Virus record (IMG/VR): IMGVR_UViG_3300007734_000697
Span: 1 to 44,731 of that record
DNA: 44,731 nt
Direction: 5' to 3' (one strand)
From: a virus
Positions 17,557 through 26,586 of the stretch are shown here, piece after piece. The notes below the pieces were generated by a model, which was not told the origin of the DNA, ran no database searches, and saw nothing but the letters and a program-made list of their open reading frames with translations. Each line of letters begins with the position of its first letter. The stretch's first letter is position 1. Both the position numbers and the translations under genes were made by a program.

Positions 17557-19002
17557 ATGTCAAAAACAGTTCCATTTCCCATAAATGATTTCCCGTACCA
17601 GAATTCAGATATACTGGCTCTAGATAATTTGAGTTCAGAGCTTTGGGATGGGTATATCCAAATAGTAGAGGATAATAAAATATCCTACAAAAGACCCGGA
17701 CTAAGAACAAAATTAATATTAGATTCTTTCAAGTCGATTGACGGGCTCTATTGGTGGATAAAAAAACAGGCATTGATTGTTGTATCTGATGGAAAGATTT
17801 TTAAAATTATCAATGAATCGGGCACTCTAGTTGATCTTACTGGAGATCCCCTTACAGGAACGGCAAATAGAGCAACATTTACAGATAATGGAGGTTATTT
17901 GGTTATTGCAAATGGCTCTCAAATGGTTTATACAGATGGTACGGCTTCAACAATTGCGATAACCGATTCAGATGCCCCACAAAATGTCACGCATGTTGTT
18001 TTTTATGACCAATATATTTTGGCGAATAATGTAGGTAGCGGGCAAATACACTTTGCAAACTTTTCAGGTGTAGCACCAACAGATTGGCAAGCATTAGACG
18101 TATTTACAGCAGAAAGCGACCCAGACGATGTTGTTAGCCTATATGTGAACAAGCGTACAATAATCGTTATTGGTTCGGTATCTACCGAGTTCTTTTTTGA
18201 CGATGCAACAACCCCATTTAGCAGAATTCAGGGGGCTACTTATGCTAGGGGTGGTATGGCTCCATATTCTACTGTATTTGCAAATGAAATAGGATTTTTA
18301 TTTGATGATAAAAGAAGACTATGTAGATTAGAAGGAGTTACCCCACAAATTTTGAGTACTCCATTCGATAAATTGATTCAGGGTTTTGAAACGGTTTCAG
18401 ATGCTACTGCCGATTATGTTACAGTTTTAGGGCGTCATTTCTTATTGTTTTCATTCCCAACAGAAAATCAAACTTTAGTTTATGATTTTCAGACCGATTA
18501 TTGGTGCCGTTGGAGTGAATTTGACTCTTCAACTTCTAGCAGAAATAGATTCCTTGGTGGATGTTATGCATATGCAAATGGATGGAATTTACATTTCTTT
18601 GGAAGTTGGAAATATTCAAATATTTTTACTATGAATGAGAATTTCTATAATGATGACGAACAAAAAATTCACTGGGAAAAAACTATGGGATTCTTAAACC
18701 ATGGGTCCGACCAATACAAGAAAATCTCATATGGACTTGTTATTAGAATTAAATCGGGAGTTGGGTTCGGAGATGGGCACAACGAAGAAGGAAAGCTACT
18801 AATTCGATATCGAGATGATGGAAATTCAGAATGGAGTAACTACAGATATATTGCTCTTAAGCCACAGGGGAAAACAGCATTTCTTTATAAAATAAGAAAT
18901 TTTGGCAGTTATTATTCTAGACAGTATCAATTCAAAATGTCTGACCCAATTCCATTGGTAATTGGGGAATCTTCGGAGGTTATAGATGTCAATGACTTTT
19001 AG
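17557..19002 (+). CDS. P22 gp10-like packaged-DNA stabilisation / tail plug protein
   Basis: 481 residues, close to the 472 of P22 gp10. Typical blocks: a proline-rich start (VPFPINDFPYQNSD), SYKRPGLRTKL, repeated beta-propeller strands (GLYWWIKKQALIVVSDGKI, NGSQMVYTDG), TEFFFDD and AYANGWNLHFFGSW. These proteins sit below gp4 and hold the packaged DNA. The start follows the previous stop directly. Confidence 0.85.
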   Translation: MSKTVPFPINDFPYQNSDILALDNLSSELWDGYIQIVEDNKISYKRPGLRTKLILDSFKSIDGLYWWIKKQALIVVSDGKIFKIINESGTLVDLTGDPLTGTANRATFTDNGGYLVIANGSQMVYTDGTASTIAITDSDAPQNVTHVVFYDQYILANNVGSGQIHFANFSGVAPTDWQALDVFTAESDPDDVVSLYVNKRTIIVIGSVSTEFFFDDATTPFSRIQGATYARGGMAPYSTVFANEIGFLFDDKRRLCRLEGVTPQILSTPFDKLIQGFETVSDATADYVTVLGRHFLLFSFPTENQTLVYDFQTDYWCRWSEFDSSTSSRNRFLGGCYAYANGWNLHFFGSWKYSNIFTMNENFYNDDEQKIHWEKTMGFLNHGSDQYKKISYGLVIRIKSGVGFGDGHNEEGKLLIRYRDDGNSEWSNYRYIALKPQGKTAFLYKIRNFGSYYSRQYQFKMSDPIPLVIGESSEVIDVNDF

Positions 19003-19402
19003 GCCTCCAAATAAGGTTCCTCCTTTTCAGGGGGTTTCAGAAATTAATGGAGTATTAAGTTTCCTGCAAAATATTTATGGAATGTTGGCAGGAAGTCAAC
19101 TTACCAGAACTGATATATACCAGGTTTATTGGGATATGCAATCTGATTCTTCTATTTTAGTTCCAATAAATGCTAATCTGAATATAAAGAGAATAATTGG
19201 GATTAACTTTATCTTAAATAATGATGATGAATCAGAAATATTTGAAGCCTCACTTGTGAAAGATGGAATAGAAGAATGCAAATTAATTTCTGGTACATCA
19301 AATGTATTTTTATCACGCGTCAGTGGAGGGGTCTTTGATGACTCTAGTTTTAGCGATGGAGACATCCAAAGAGGGGTACTAACATTAAAATACACAACTT
19401 AG
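18986..19402 (+). CDS. Hypothetical tail-region protein, 138 aa
   Basis: Overlaps the gp10-like gene by 17 bases, with TCGGAGGTTATAG before the ATG. A soluble beta-rich protein with no recognised family. Position suggests a tail component. Confidence 0.65.
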   Translation: MSMTFRPPNKVPPFQGVSEINGVLSFLQNIYGMLAGSQLTRTDIYQVYWDMQSDSSILVPINANLNIKRIIGINFILNNDDESEIFEASLVKDGIEECKLISGTSNVFLSRVSGGVFDDSSFSDGDIQRGVLTLKYTT

Positions 19403-19437
19403 AATTAGAATCGGCTCAAGAAAGAAGAGATTTTATT

Positions 19438-19836
19438 ATGGGCCTTGAAAATGAAATGTTTAATCATGAACAGGTTGAATTGAAAGTAAAGCATCATTTT
19501 TCTCCTGGCGTGTATGTTAGAGAACTATTTATCCCAGCAGGAGTAATGCTTACTGGGAAAATACACAAGACAGAGCACCTAAATATTATTTCTCAAGGGA
19601 CAATAAAAATTATTGACCCAGAATCAGAATACGAAGTATCAGCACCAACTACCATTTTATCAAAACCCGGTACAAAAAGGGTTGGATTAGCAATTACAGA
19701 TACAGTTTGGATGACAGTACATGAAAATAAATCAAATACAACTGATATCCAAGAGTTAGAAAATCAAATTGTTGTAGATTCATTCGATAATTTAGATAAA
19801 TTTATATCAAGGGAGGATAAGAAATGTCTTTCGTAG
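19438..19836 (+). CDS. Cupin-like virion-region protein, 132 aa
   Basis: The block HHFSPGVYVRELFIPAG then TGKIHKTEHLNIISQGTIKI is the small cupin-type beta barrel found in many podoviruses near the tail genes; His residues at the usual metal position are present. Enzymatic activity is not established for this group. The ribosome site is weak (AGAAGAGATTTTATT). Confidence 0.7.
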   Translation: MGLENEMFNHEQVELKVKHHFSPGVYVRELFIPAGVMLTGKIHKTEHLNIISQGTIKIIDPESEYEVSAPTTILSKPGTKRVGLAITDTVWMTVHENKSNTTDIQELENQIVVDSFDNLDKFISREDKKCLS

Positions 19837-21236
19837 CCGCAGCAATTGTTGGTTCATCGCTAATTGGTGGAATAGTATCTTCAAGCAATGCAAATGCTGC
19901 CAGAAACCAGTTGGCCCAAAATTCTATTGAAGAACAAAAAGCATATAAAGAAGCTCAGCAACTTCTTCAAAAGGGACAAGAAGAGGCTATTAGTAGCCTG
20001 GAGGCCGCCGATTTAAAGGCTAGAGGGCTTATTGATGATGCGGCATTTAAGGCGATAACCGCATTGAATAACACACAAGGTGGCGCAATTCAGACTATGA
20101 AGGAGTTTACCAAGAAATCTGCTGATATATTTGCAAGTGCTCAGCAGGCAACGGTAAAGGATTTGGTAAATTCTGGTTTACTGGCAGCTGATACCGTAAA
20201 TGGGGCGACTCTTAAATCAATTCAGGCAATTACTGGATGGAATGATCAGGCCTTTGACTATATTACTGGCGGAAACGAAAAGGCTATTCAGGCAATTAAA
20301 GAGGGATCTGATAAAAGCATTGCATCTCTTCAGCCATATGCTGATGCCGGAGAGAAAGCTATTCAAAAGATTCAGTTTCTAGGCGGAATGCTTAATCCAG
20401 AACAAAAAGCAGAAGCTTTAAAAGAATTTGGATCTACTCCCGATTCCCCTTTATACCAATTCCAATTGGCTGAAGCAACAAAGGCAACCGATAGATATTT
20501 AAAGGCTAGTGGACAGGCAGTTGGCAGTGGGTTTGGTGCTGAGTTGGCTCAAAAAGCAAATTTGGCTGTTAGTGCACAAGAGGCCGAAAGACAAATGCAG
20601 GCCGCCCAGTCACTTGCTAATACTGGATATGGAGCTGCTTCTCAAATTGCCAATATAAACCAAAATTCAGGAAATCAGACAGCGTCTTATAATGCACAGA
20701 CAGGTCAATTGACTGGGAATTTATCTTCGCAGGCTGGTACAAATATTGCTGGATTAACAGCTAATGCTGGGAATACGGTTGCAAATCAACAGCAATTAAT
20801 TGGTCAAGAATTAGCACAATACAATAACCAATATGGACAGAATTTAGCTAATCTGAATAATAATCTTGGCACTAATATTGCAAATCTCCAATATAGTACC
20901 GGAACGACGCAGGCGGATATAGCACAGCAGTCTGAGTTAAATAAGGCTAGAATGGCGAGCTTACTTGGATCTAATATCGCAAACCTGCAATCTAGTAATG
21001 CGGTTGCGCAAGCTAATTCATTGACTGGGGCTGCCACACAACAATATAATTCTGGTATACAGCAGGCACAATTAGGATATCAGGCAGCTCAGGCCCCATG
21101 GCAGGCTCTTGGTGCTGGTTTAAATGCTGCGTTACAATACGGAGCTCAACAAAATGCCGGGGGTATTCCTGGTGCCACTCCACAGTATAACGCTCCTGGA
21201 TCGCCTTACTATGTATCACCAGGATTAGGAGGATAA
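19824..21236 (+). CDS. Internal virion / DNA-ejection protein, 470 aa
   Basis: Overlaps the cupin gene. A hydrophobic N-terminus (FVAAAIVGSSLIGGIVSS) is followed by long Ala/Gln-rich helices, and the C-terminal third has imperfect repeats around NIANL and NTVANQQ. Ala/Gln-rich, low-complexity, helix-forming proteins at this position resemble the ejection proteins of P22-like phages, which leave the head first and build a channel across the cell envelope. Confidence 0.65.
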   Translation: MSFVAAAIVGSSLIGGIVSSSNANAARNQLAQNSIEEQKAYKEAQQLLQKGQEEAISSLEAADLKARGLIDDAAFKAITALNNTQGGAIQTMKEFTKKSADIFASAQQATVKDLVNSGLLAADTVNGATLKSIQAITGWNDQAFDYITGGNEKAIQAIKEGSDKSIASLQPYADAGEKAIQKIQFLGGMLNPEQKAEALKEFGSTPDSPLYQFQLAEATKATDRYLKASGQAVGSGFGAELAQKANLAVSAQEAERQMQAAQSLANTGYGAASQIANINQNSGNQTASYNAQTGQLTGNLSSQAGTNIAGLTANAGNTVANQQQLIGQELAQYNNQYGQNLANLNNNLGTNIANLQYSTGTTQADIAQQSELNKARMASLLGSNIANLQSSNAVAQANSLTGAATQQYNSGIQQAQLGYQAAQAPWQALGAGLNAALQYGAQQNAGGIPGATPQYNAPGSPYYVSPGLGG

Positions 21237-21245
21237 GGAGTAATA

Positions 21246-22445
21246 ATGTTTAATTCGCAGTTAGACCCAATATCAGCACAATTTGCAAACATACCCAATT
21301 CTATTGCATTAGGAACTCAACAGGGTCAACAAAAAGCAATGAATCAACAGATTTTGCAGAATAATCAAGAAACACAAGATCAAAATAGACAGATTTTTGA
21401 AGAAAATCGGCAGACAAGTGCGATGAAGCAACTTATGGATGAACAAACTATGGAATCCAATAAAAGACAGCAAGCGTTTACCGATTTAAAAAATGTTACC
21501 GAAATTTTTACCCCCATTATAAAAAGTGCCGCAAAAAAAGGACAGGAAGAGCTAGATAAAACCTATAATACCCTTTCGCAAAATCCAATTATAAAATCTG
21601 CATTTGAAAAAATTGGATTAGACCCTAAAGATATTCAATTCTTTGTATCTTCAGATGGAAAAGTAAGTCCTGGTGTAAAAACATTAGTAACGCCACAAGT
21701 AGCAAAAGAGGTAGAAGAATCTACAGGGGTACCTCCTGCTGGGAAATACATATATAAAAAGTTGGACGGTAAAGGGAATGTTGAATGGGAATCTAAAGTA
21801 GAAGAACATGATCCGTTAACCTATGAACAACAGCTTAATATTGCTAGTGCAAAAGGGGCAATTAATGTTAATAATCAAGTTGAGGGATATAAAGCTAAAA
21901 AAGAATATGATAAACAATTAAATATTGAAAATGAATTTGCTAAAGTTCCAACAGTTAAAAAAGCAACTGATTCTAGAAATTATATTAGCGATGCGATTCA
22001 ACATTTTAAAATGGGAACTAATGCGGATGATGCGCAAGGTAAAGATATCCTTCTTAAGGGGGCTGCCGGAAGAATTAGCTTGCCAGTTTATAGGGATTTA
22101 ATGGGGGATGCTGATTTAGGAACTAAAATATATCGAGCAACTCAAAAGGCCATTGGTGGGAAGAATCTTACGCCTCAAGACCGTAAGATGATAGTGAAGG
22201 GTGCGGAGGCTCAATTAAGATATCAAAATAATGTAATCAAAAAAGAAATTAACAATTTTTCAAATAGGGCCGATACATACAAAATGTCTAAAGATGAAAT
22301 AATTCAGAGGTTAAATGGCTCTGTTGGACTTAATAATTCTCAGTCTTCCGAATCTTATAAGGTAGGAGAGGTAAAATCCGTTTTTCATAATGGGAAGCCG
22401 ATAAAGGTCAAAAGAAATGCCAATGGCAAATGGACACAGATATAA
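21246..22445 (+). CDS. Internal virion / DNA-ejection protein, 399 aa
   Basis: AGGAGGATAAGGAGTAATA precedes the ATG, one of the richest ribosome sites here. The N-terminal 80 residues are Gln/Asn-rich and helical (QNNQETQDQNRQIFEENRQ), the remainder is a mixed helical domain. Grouped with the genes on either side as an ejection-protein set by composition and order. Confidence 0.6.
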   Translation: MFNSQLDPISAQFANIPNSIALGTQQGQQKAMNQQILQNNQETQDQNRQIFEENRQTSAMKQLMDEQTMESNKRQQAFTDLKNVTEIFTPIIKSAAKKGQEELDKTYNTLSQNPIIKSAFEKIGLDPKDIQFFVSSDGKVSPGVKTLVTPQVAKEVEESTGVPPAGKYIYKKLDGKGNVEWESKVEEHDPLTYEQQLNIASAKGAINVNNQVEGYKAKKEYDKQLNIENEFAKVPTVKKATDSRNYISDAIQHFKMGTNADDAQGKDILLKGAAGRISLPVYRDLMGDADLGTKIYRATQKAIGGKNLTPQDRKMIVKGAEAQLRYQNNVIKKEINNFSNRADTYKMSKDEIIQRLNGSVGLNNSQSSESYKVGEVKSVFHNGKPIKVKRNANGKWTQI

Positions 22446-24784
22446 TGTCTTCTCCATTGGAATTTTCGGATGATGATATTCAGAATATGGAGAAATTTAA
22501 TATTTCTTCGATGGCTGATTCTCCTCAGATAATTACCGGCAGTTCCAAAGTTCAGAATTTATCTACTCCTGAAAATATTCCGTCATCTCAAGGATCACCA
22601 TTAGAATTTACCGATGAAGATATTAGCAATTTGGAAAAATCGGGTGCTAACGAATCTGCTCAAGATCAATCTGTTGCTTATAATCAATATAAAAATCAGT
22701 ATCAAAATTCTCAACAACAAAGTAAAAATGAAGAATTACAAAAATATCCTCAATTTAAAGGTGAGAGTTTGGCAGAAACGTTTCCTGGGGCTACTAAATT
22801 TCTTTTTGGTCAGACTCTCGAAGAAAGGGATTCGGAAAAGGCTCAAAAATATGCCGATCTTAAAAGTCAAGGATTATCGGATTCAGATGTCAATCTTCAA
22901 ATGAAATTAAATGATTTAAAATATTTTGTCAAAGATGCCGCATCTCTTGCTCCCTATTTTATCACCCCTGGTGAAGGTCTTGCAGCCAAAGGATTGGAAG
23001 CAGCCAAAAAACTATCCTCTCCTTATGCGAGAGTTGCAGTTAGAGCACTGATACCATCCTTGCAATTTGGGTCGATAACTGCTATCTCTGATGAAATAAA
23101 AGGTTTGGTTGGTGGCGAGTCTTTGAAAGAGGCTACAAAGGGAGCGGTTGAAGAAGGTGGAATAGCTACAGCTGTTGGCGTCCCGTTTAGTATGGCTGGA
23201 CAGGCTGCTACAGCGGCTGGTGAAAAGATTGGAACAAAGCTGGGGGAAATGGCTAGTAGGCCACAAATATATTCGAAATCAAAGCAAAAACTAGAAAATC
23301 TAGCACATCTTAAAAAATGGCTTGGATTTCGTACGGCTGACAAGATCGAAAAGCTGCAAGATGAAATTGAACGTTTTAAAATTGGAAGCGATAGAACGCT
23401 GGAAGCATTTAGAACTAACAAACTTTTCCCAGAACAAATTAAATTGAAAGGCGATATAGCAAATACCGAAACATCCATAGATCTTCTTGAAAATTCTATA
23501 TCTCAAGGAGCTAAAAAACTAATGCCATTAGTTTCTGATGTAACTGATTCTTTACAGAAACATTTTAGCGATAAATATAATAAATTCTTGGACGGTCCAT
23601 TTGGAAGCAAGTATGTAAATATGGAAGATACAAAAGGGTTAATAAGTAGATTAACCGGGGAAGTCTCGGATTCGCCAATAGCGGCATCATCCGAGCAAGT
23701 CAAGAAAATGGGGGGATGGGAAGCGTTTGAAAAATCTGTATTGAGCAGAAAGAATGATAGCGGAGTTTCTTTAATAGAAACAATACCTCCAAAAGCAAGA
23801 AATAATTTAAAATCAATATTTACAAAAATTGAAGAAGGGGCTGATATAACGGCAAAGGAAGCTCATCAATTTAAACAAGTCCTACAAGAAACAGCATCTG
23901 GAATAAAATCAAGATCACAAGGAGATGTTAAATCTCTTTTAAGAGCTATGTCTTCTTCTGTAGAAGATGCAATCGATAATGTTCCTGGTAGTAACTATAA
24001 GGACTTAACTGAAAAATATCGTAGATTTTCAAATTTGAAAGATATATCAGATTCTTCATTAGGAAAGCAAGATGAAATTTTTGGATGGAATAGATCAAAT
24101 TTTCCAAAAACTATGCAAGATTTTAGGAAGGTAATTGAATCGGGTAAAGAACCTTTAGAAGATTATGTTCAGCAAGAATATAAAAGAGTTGGAGCATTAT
24201 TTAAATCCGTTGATATTTTGAAAGAAAATGGTTTAACAGGGTTTGCAGAAAAAGTTGAAGGAAGCTTAGACAATATTTCTAAGAATATTTTGGATGTTAA
24301 AAAATTACAGTCTTCAAAAAAATATCTTGAGGAAGCATTGAAAAATTCTCCAGATGAAACGGCCCTCAAAGGAGAGCTTGCCAAACGTTTACAGCAAAAT
24401 ATATCGAAAACGACATCTAAAATCAAAGAAATCGAAAGGGCAAATAAATATGCAAATAGAAAAATTTACCAAAAAGAATATAAAATCGAATCGAGTATGC
24501 CTAAAAAGGAAAGTATGGGCAGTATGATGGCGTTATCTATATTGGGCAATAAGCTTTCTTCTTATGTGCCTGGATTGAAGCCTGCAATGAATGCCGTTAT
24601 TGCGGTACATGCTTTCAATAAATATGGGGATCTAGGTGCGTCTTCTGCCAAAAAGACAATAGATGCCATTGAAAGCAAGATATCCACCCCAGCATTTGCC
24701 AAGCTATCACAGCCATTAAAATATGCAACATATCGGATCTTTAAAGAAGCAAGAGATACTTTACAAGAAGAGGAGCCACAATAA
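22445..24784 (+). CDS. Large internal virion / DNA-ejection protein, 779 aa
   Basis: Start chosen at ATG 22445, which shares its A with the preceding TAA stop. The N-terminus has a short duplication (SPLEFSDDDIQNMEK and SPLEFTDEDISNLEK). Two hydrophobic stretches lie near 165-265 and one near 705-735 (MGSMMALSILGNKL region), separated by long charged helices. The size, helical content and last place before lysis fit the largest ejection protein of a podovirus. No lysozyme motif seen. Confidence 0.65.
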   Translation: MSSPLEFSDDDIQNMEKFNISSMADSPQIITGSSKVQNLSTPENIPSSQGSPLEFTDEDISNLEKSGANESAQDQSVAYNQYKNQYQNSQQQSKNEELQKYPQFKGESLAETFPGATKFLFGQTLEERDSEKAQKYADLKSQGLSDSDVNLQMKLNDLKYFVKDAASLAPYFITPGEGLAAKGLEAAKKLSSPYARVAVRALIPSLQFGSITAISDEIKGLVGGESLKEATKGAVEEGGIATAVGVPFSMAGQAATAAGEKIGTKLGEMASRPQIYSKSKQKLENLAHLKKWLGFRTADKIEKLQDEIERFKIGSDRTLEAFRTNKLFPEQIKLKGDIANTETSIDLLENSISQGAKKLMPLVSDVTDSLQKHFSDKYNKFLDGPFGSKYVNMEDTKGLISRLTGEVSDSPIAASSEQVKKMGGWEAFEKSVLSRKNDSGVSLIETIPPKARNNLKSIFTKIEEGADITAKEAHQFKQVLQETASGIKSRSQGDVKSLLRAMSSSVEDAIDNVPGSNYKDLTEKYRRFSNLKDISDSSLGKQDEIFGWNRSNFPKTMQDFRKVIESGKEPLEDYVQQEYKRVGALFKSVDILKENGLTGFAEKVEGSLDNISKNILDVKKLQSSKKYLEEALKNSPDETALKGELAKRLQQNISKTTSKIKEIERANKYANRKIYQKEYKIESSMPKKESMGSMMALSILGNKLSSYVPGLKPAMNAVIAVHAFNKYGDLGASSAKKTIDAIESKISTPAFAKLSQPLKYATYRIFKEARDTLQEEEPQ

Positions 24785-25387
24785 ATGATTCAAAACTGGA
24801 AACTATCAGAAAACTTTTCGTTATACGAATTTCTAGAAAGCGATAAGGCTAAAGAACCACCGAATTTAACCGAATATCAATTTAATCCACCAAAACTGGC
24901 AGTTAAGTCTTTAGCATACCTCTGTAAAACAGCTCTTCAGCCGATTAGATCAGCGCTTGGATATCCAATTAGTATATCTAGCGGATATCGTTGTCCAGAG
25001 CTTAATTCAAGGGTAGGAAGTAACTCTGGAAGTCAGCATTTACTTGGAGAGGCGGCGGATTGCATAGTCAAGAGTAAAGAGGATGCAATAAATACGATAA
25101 AGCAAGTGTTACTATTGCAAATTAAGAAAGAATTTAGCGAAATTAAGGATATAATTCTAAAATCCAATAACAATGCCAATTTCTATTTATTCGCTTTTGT
25201 CTGCATGAACCTAGATAAATTCGATATAGACCAAGTTATTCACGAATACGGGACCGCTGGAAGGCCGAATTGGGTGCATATTTCATCATCAAACAGGAAA
25301 AATGCTAGACAAATACTTTCAATTGACTCTAAAGGAACCAGGACTTTGACCATTAAAGAGGCTTTAATGCTAGGATGTGAAGGATGA
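24785..25387 (+). CDS. M15-family peptidase endolysin
   Basis: 200 residues with the M15A zinc-peptidase layout: SSGYRCPELNSRVG near 65-78, zinc ligands His85 and Asp92 in SQHLLGEAAD, and the third ligand His165 in NWVHIS, with Glu154 as likely catalytic residue. Such enzymes cut peptide cross-links of peptidoglycan at the end of infection. No signal peptide, so it needs a holin; the next gene is the obvious candidate and overlaps it by ATGA. Confidence 0.88.
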   Translation: MIQNWKLSENFSLYEFLESDKAKEPPNLTEYQFNPPKLAVKSLAYLCKTALQPIRSALGYPISISSGYRCPELNSRVGSNSGSQHLLGEAADCIVKSKEDAINTIKQVLLLQIKKEFSEIKDIILKSNNNANFYLFAFVCMNLDKFDIDQVIHEYGTAGRPNWVHISSSNRKNARQILSIDSKGTRTLTIKEALMLGCEG

Positions 25388-25671
25388 CAAATTTTACTAT
25401 TTTACTCAGAATATTAAATAATTCTTCCAGCCTTTCAGTATTTATAGTATTTTTGGTGGCCGGAGCTTTTGTGGGGGGGATAAGCTCAGTGATATTCTTT
25501 TTCAAAGTAGTTGCATCTAAGGCCGATTTACAGCAATTTATGCATAAATTTGAGACAACGGTAGATCGCCTAGAAACGGCCATTAAAGAGAATACGACCT
25601 GTATTACAAATCATACCAAAGAAATGGCGGTTCTAAACACTAAGATGGAATATTTGGAAAAGTCTAAATAG
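25384..25671 (+). CDS. Holin candidate, 95 aa
   Basis: One hydrophobic segment at about 17-42 (LSVFIVFLVAGAFVGGISSV) followed by a charged helix with heptad-like pattern (DLQQFMHKFETTVDRLETAI) to the C-terminus. Single-TM proteins with a cytoplasmic coiled coil next to an endolysin are commonly holins or pinholins, although an Rz-like role is possible. Its TAG stop abuts the stop of the convergent gene. Confidence 0.6.
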   Translation: MTNFTILLRILNNSSSLSVFIVFLVAGAFVGGISSVIFFFKVVASKADLQQFMHKFETTVDRLETAIKENTTCITNHTKEMAVLNTKMEYLEKSK

Positions 25672-25800
25672 CTATCTGCACTTCCAGGCTATGTATCCCA
25701 TTACTCCACCTATTGCACTAAGAAGGATAAGGCACAGTGTTTGTAAGACTTTTAGATAGAATATCTGTAGGTCAATATACATGAACAAATCTTTTTCCAC
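25672..25800 (-). CDS. Small membrane protein, 42 aa (GTG start)
   Basis: On the minus strand AAAAGGAGGGCACA lies just before GTG 25800. The peptide has one hydrophobic segment (TLCLILLSAIGGVMGYIAW) and a short charged end. It is the last leftward gene, and its stop (25672-25674) touches the stop of the rightward holin candidate, so it could also act in lysis. Function unknown. Confidence 0.6.
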   Translation of the reverse strand: MEKDLFMYIDLQIFYLKVLQTLCLILLSAIGGVMGYIAWKCR

Positions 25801-25815
25801 TGTGCCCTCCTTTTA

Positions 25816-25947
25816 TTATTTAAGTTTAATTCTATCATCAAATACAATCTTTTTACTGCATTTCTTACAAACATAAATACGAATAAAAAAACACAGTACT
25901 GGCATCCTTTTTTCCCATTGGTGCTTACAAAAAAAACGTTTTAGCAT
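25816..25947 (-). CDS. Small basic Cys-containing protein, 43 aa
   Basis: Begins MLKRFFCKHQWEKR and contains CKKC near residue 27; with Cys7 and His9 this could be one zinc site. It overlaps the previous zinc-ribbon gene by 7 bases, with the start inside that gene's end. Unrecognised. Confidence 0.55.
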   Translation of the reverse strand: MLKRFFCKHQWEKRMPVLCFFIRIYVCKKCSKKIVFDDRIKLK

Positions 25948-26102
25948 TTCTTTTTGTACTCCCTGGGTAACGTCTGCCAGTACGGACTTCTACATTTAGG
26001 ATTGACGCATCTAAGGGGGGCTTTTTCAGTCTTGGTAAGCCAAACATGCCCACATCGCATACATTCGCATACAATCCTTCCAAATGCTTCCAGCTTACTC
26101 AT
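25941..26102 (-). CDS. Zinc-ribbon protein, 53 aa
   Basis: Starts on TAATG with the stop of the DUF669-like gene. It contains CMRCGHVWL and, 16 residues on, CVNPKCRSPYW, the layout of a common short phage zinc-ribbon protein (CxRCGHxW...CPxCxSPYW). Function of the family is not established; nucleic-acid binding is likely. Confidence 0.7.
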   Translation of the reverse strand: MSKLEAFGRIVCECMRCGHVWLTKTEKAPLRCVNPKCRSPYWQTLPREYKKKC

Positions 26103-26572
26103 TAGAAGGGGACATCTGATTTCGGTAAGTCATAGTCTAATCCAGGAACGGCCAATTCTTCGTGTTTTTGAGGATAGAACCTTTTTCTTGGAATCCCTTT
26201 ATTATCTGGTTTGGTGACAACTTTGAAAACAAGTCTTTTCCCGTCTATTTCATTATGAATATTCATCAATTCAGTCAGCTCATGTAGGGATATATCAATA
26301 GTTTTTAACATCCATTTAAGTGCTTTTAGACCAAATTCGTTCTCAAGGCTGTAATAGATCGTATTTGTCTTTCCAATATAAACAGGCCCGTCACAACGAA
26401 AAGAAACCATTAATTGCGGCTCGTTATTAAATTGGCTTTTTTGAAAAGCGTGCTTGGTGATGGTGAATTCAAATAGCCCATCTGGAAATTCTTGATATCC
26501 TGAATTTTCCTCTATTTTCTTATATTTTTCATTGTTTCTCTCTAAAATTTCTTGATAATCTTCAAATGACAT
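26102..26572 (-). CDS. DUF669-like single-strand DNA-binding protein
   Basis: 156 residues behind AAAAGGAGAGATAAAA. The middle region (FPDGLFEFTITKHAF, MVSFRCDGPV, GLKALKWMLKTI) fits the DUF669 group of phage recombination-linked proteins, and the C-terminus ends SDVPF, the acidic-aromatic tip by which bacterial SSB proteins recruit partners. It is two genes downstream of a Sak4-like ATPase, a usual pairing in phage recombination modules. Confidence 0.7.
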   Translation of the reverse strand: MSFEDYQEILERNNEKYKKIEENSGYQEFPDGLFEFTITKHAFQKSQFNNEPQLMVSFRCDGPVYIGKTNTIYYSLENEFGLKALKWMLKTIDISLHELTELMNIHNEIDGKRLVFKVVTKPDNKGIPRKRFYPQKHEELAVPGLDYDLPKSDVPF

Positions 26573-26586
26573 TTTTATCTCTCCTT

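Noticed and set aside
23023-23478. 151-codon minus-strand frame inside the large ejection gene
   Set aside because: It lies opposite a long well-supported gene with matching codon use and has no ribosome site or context.
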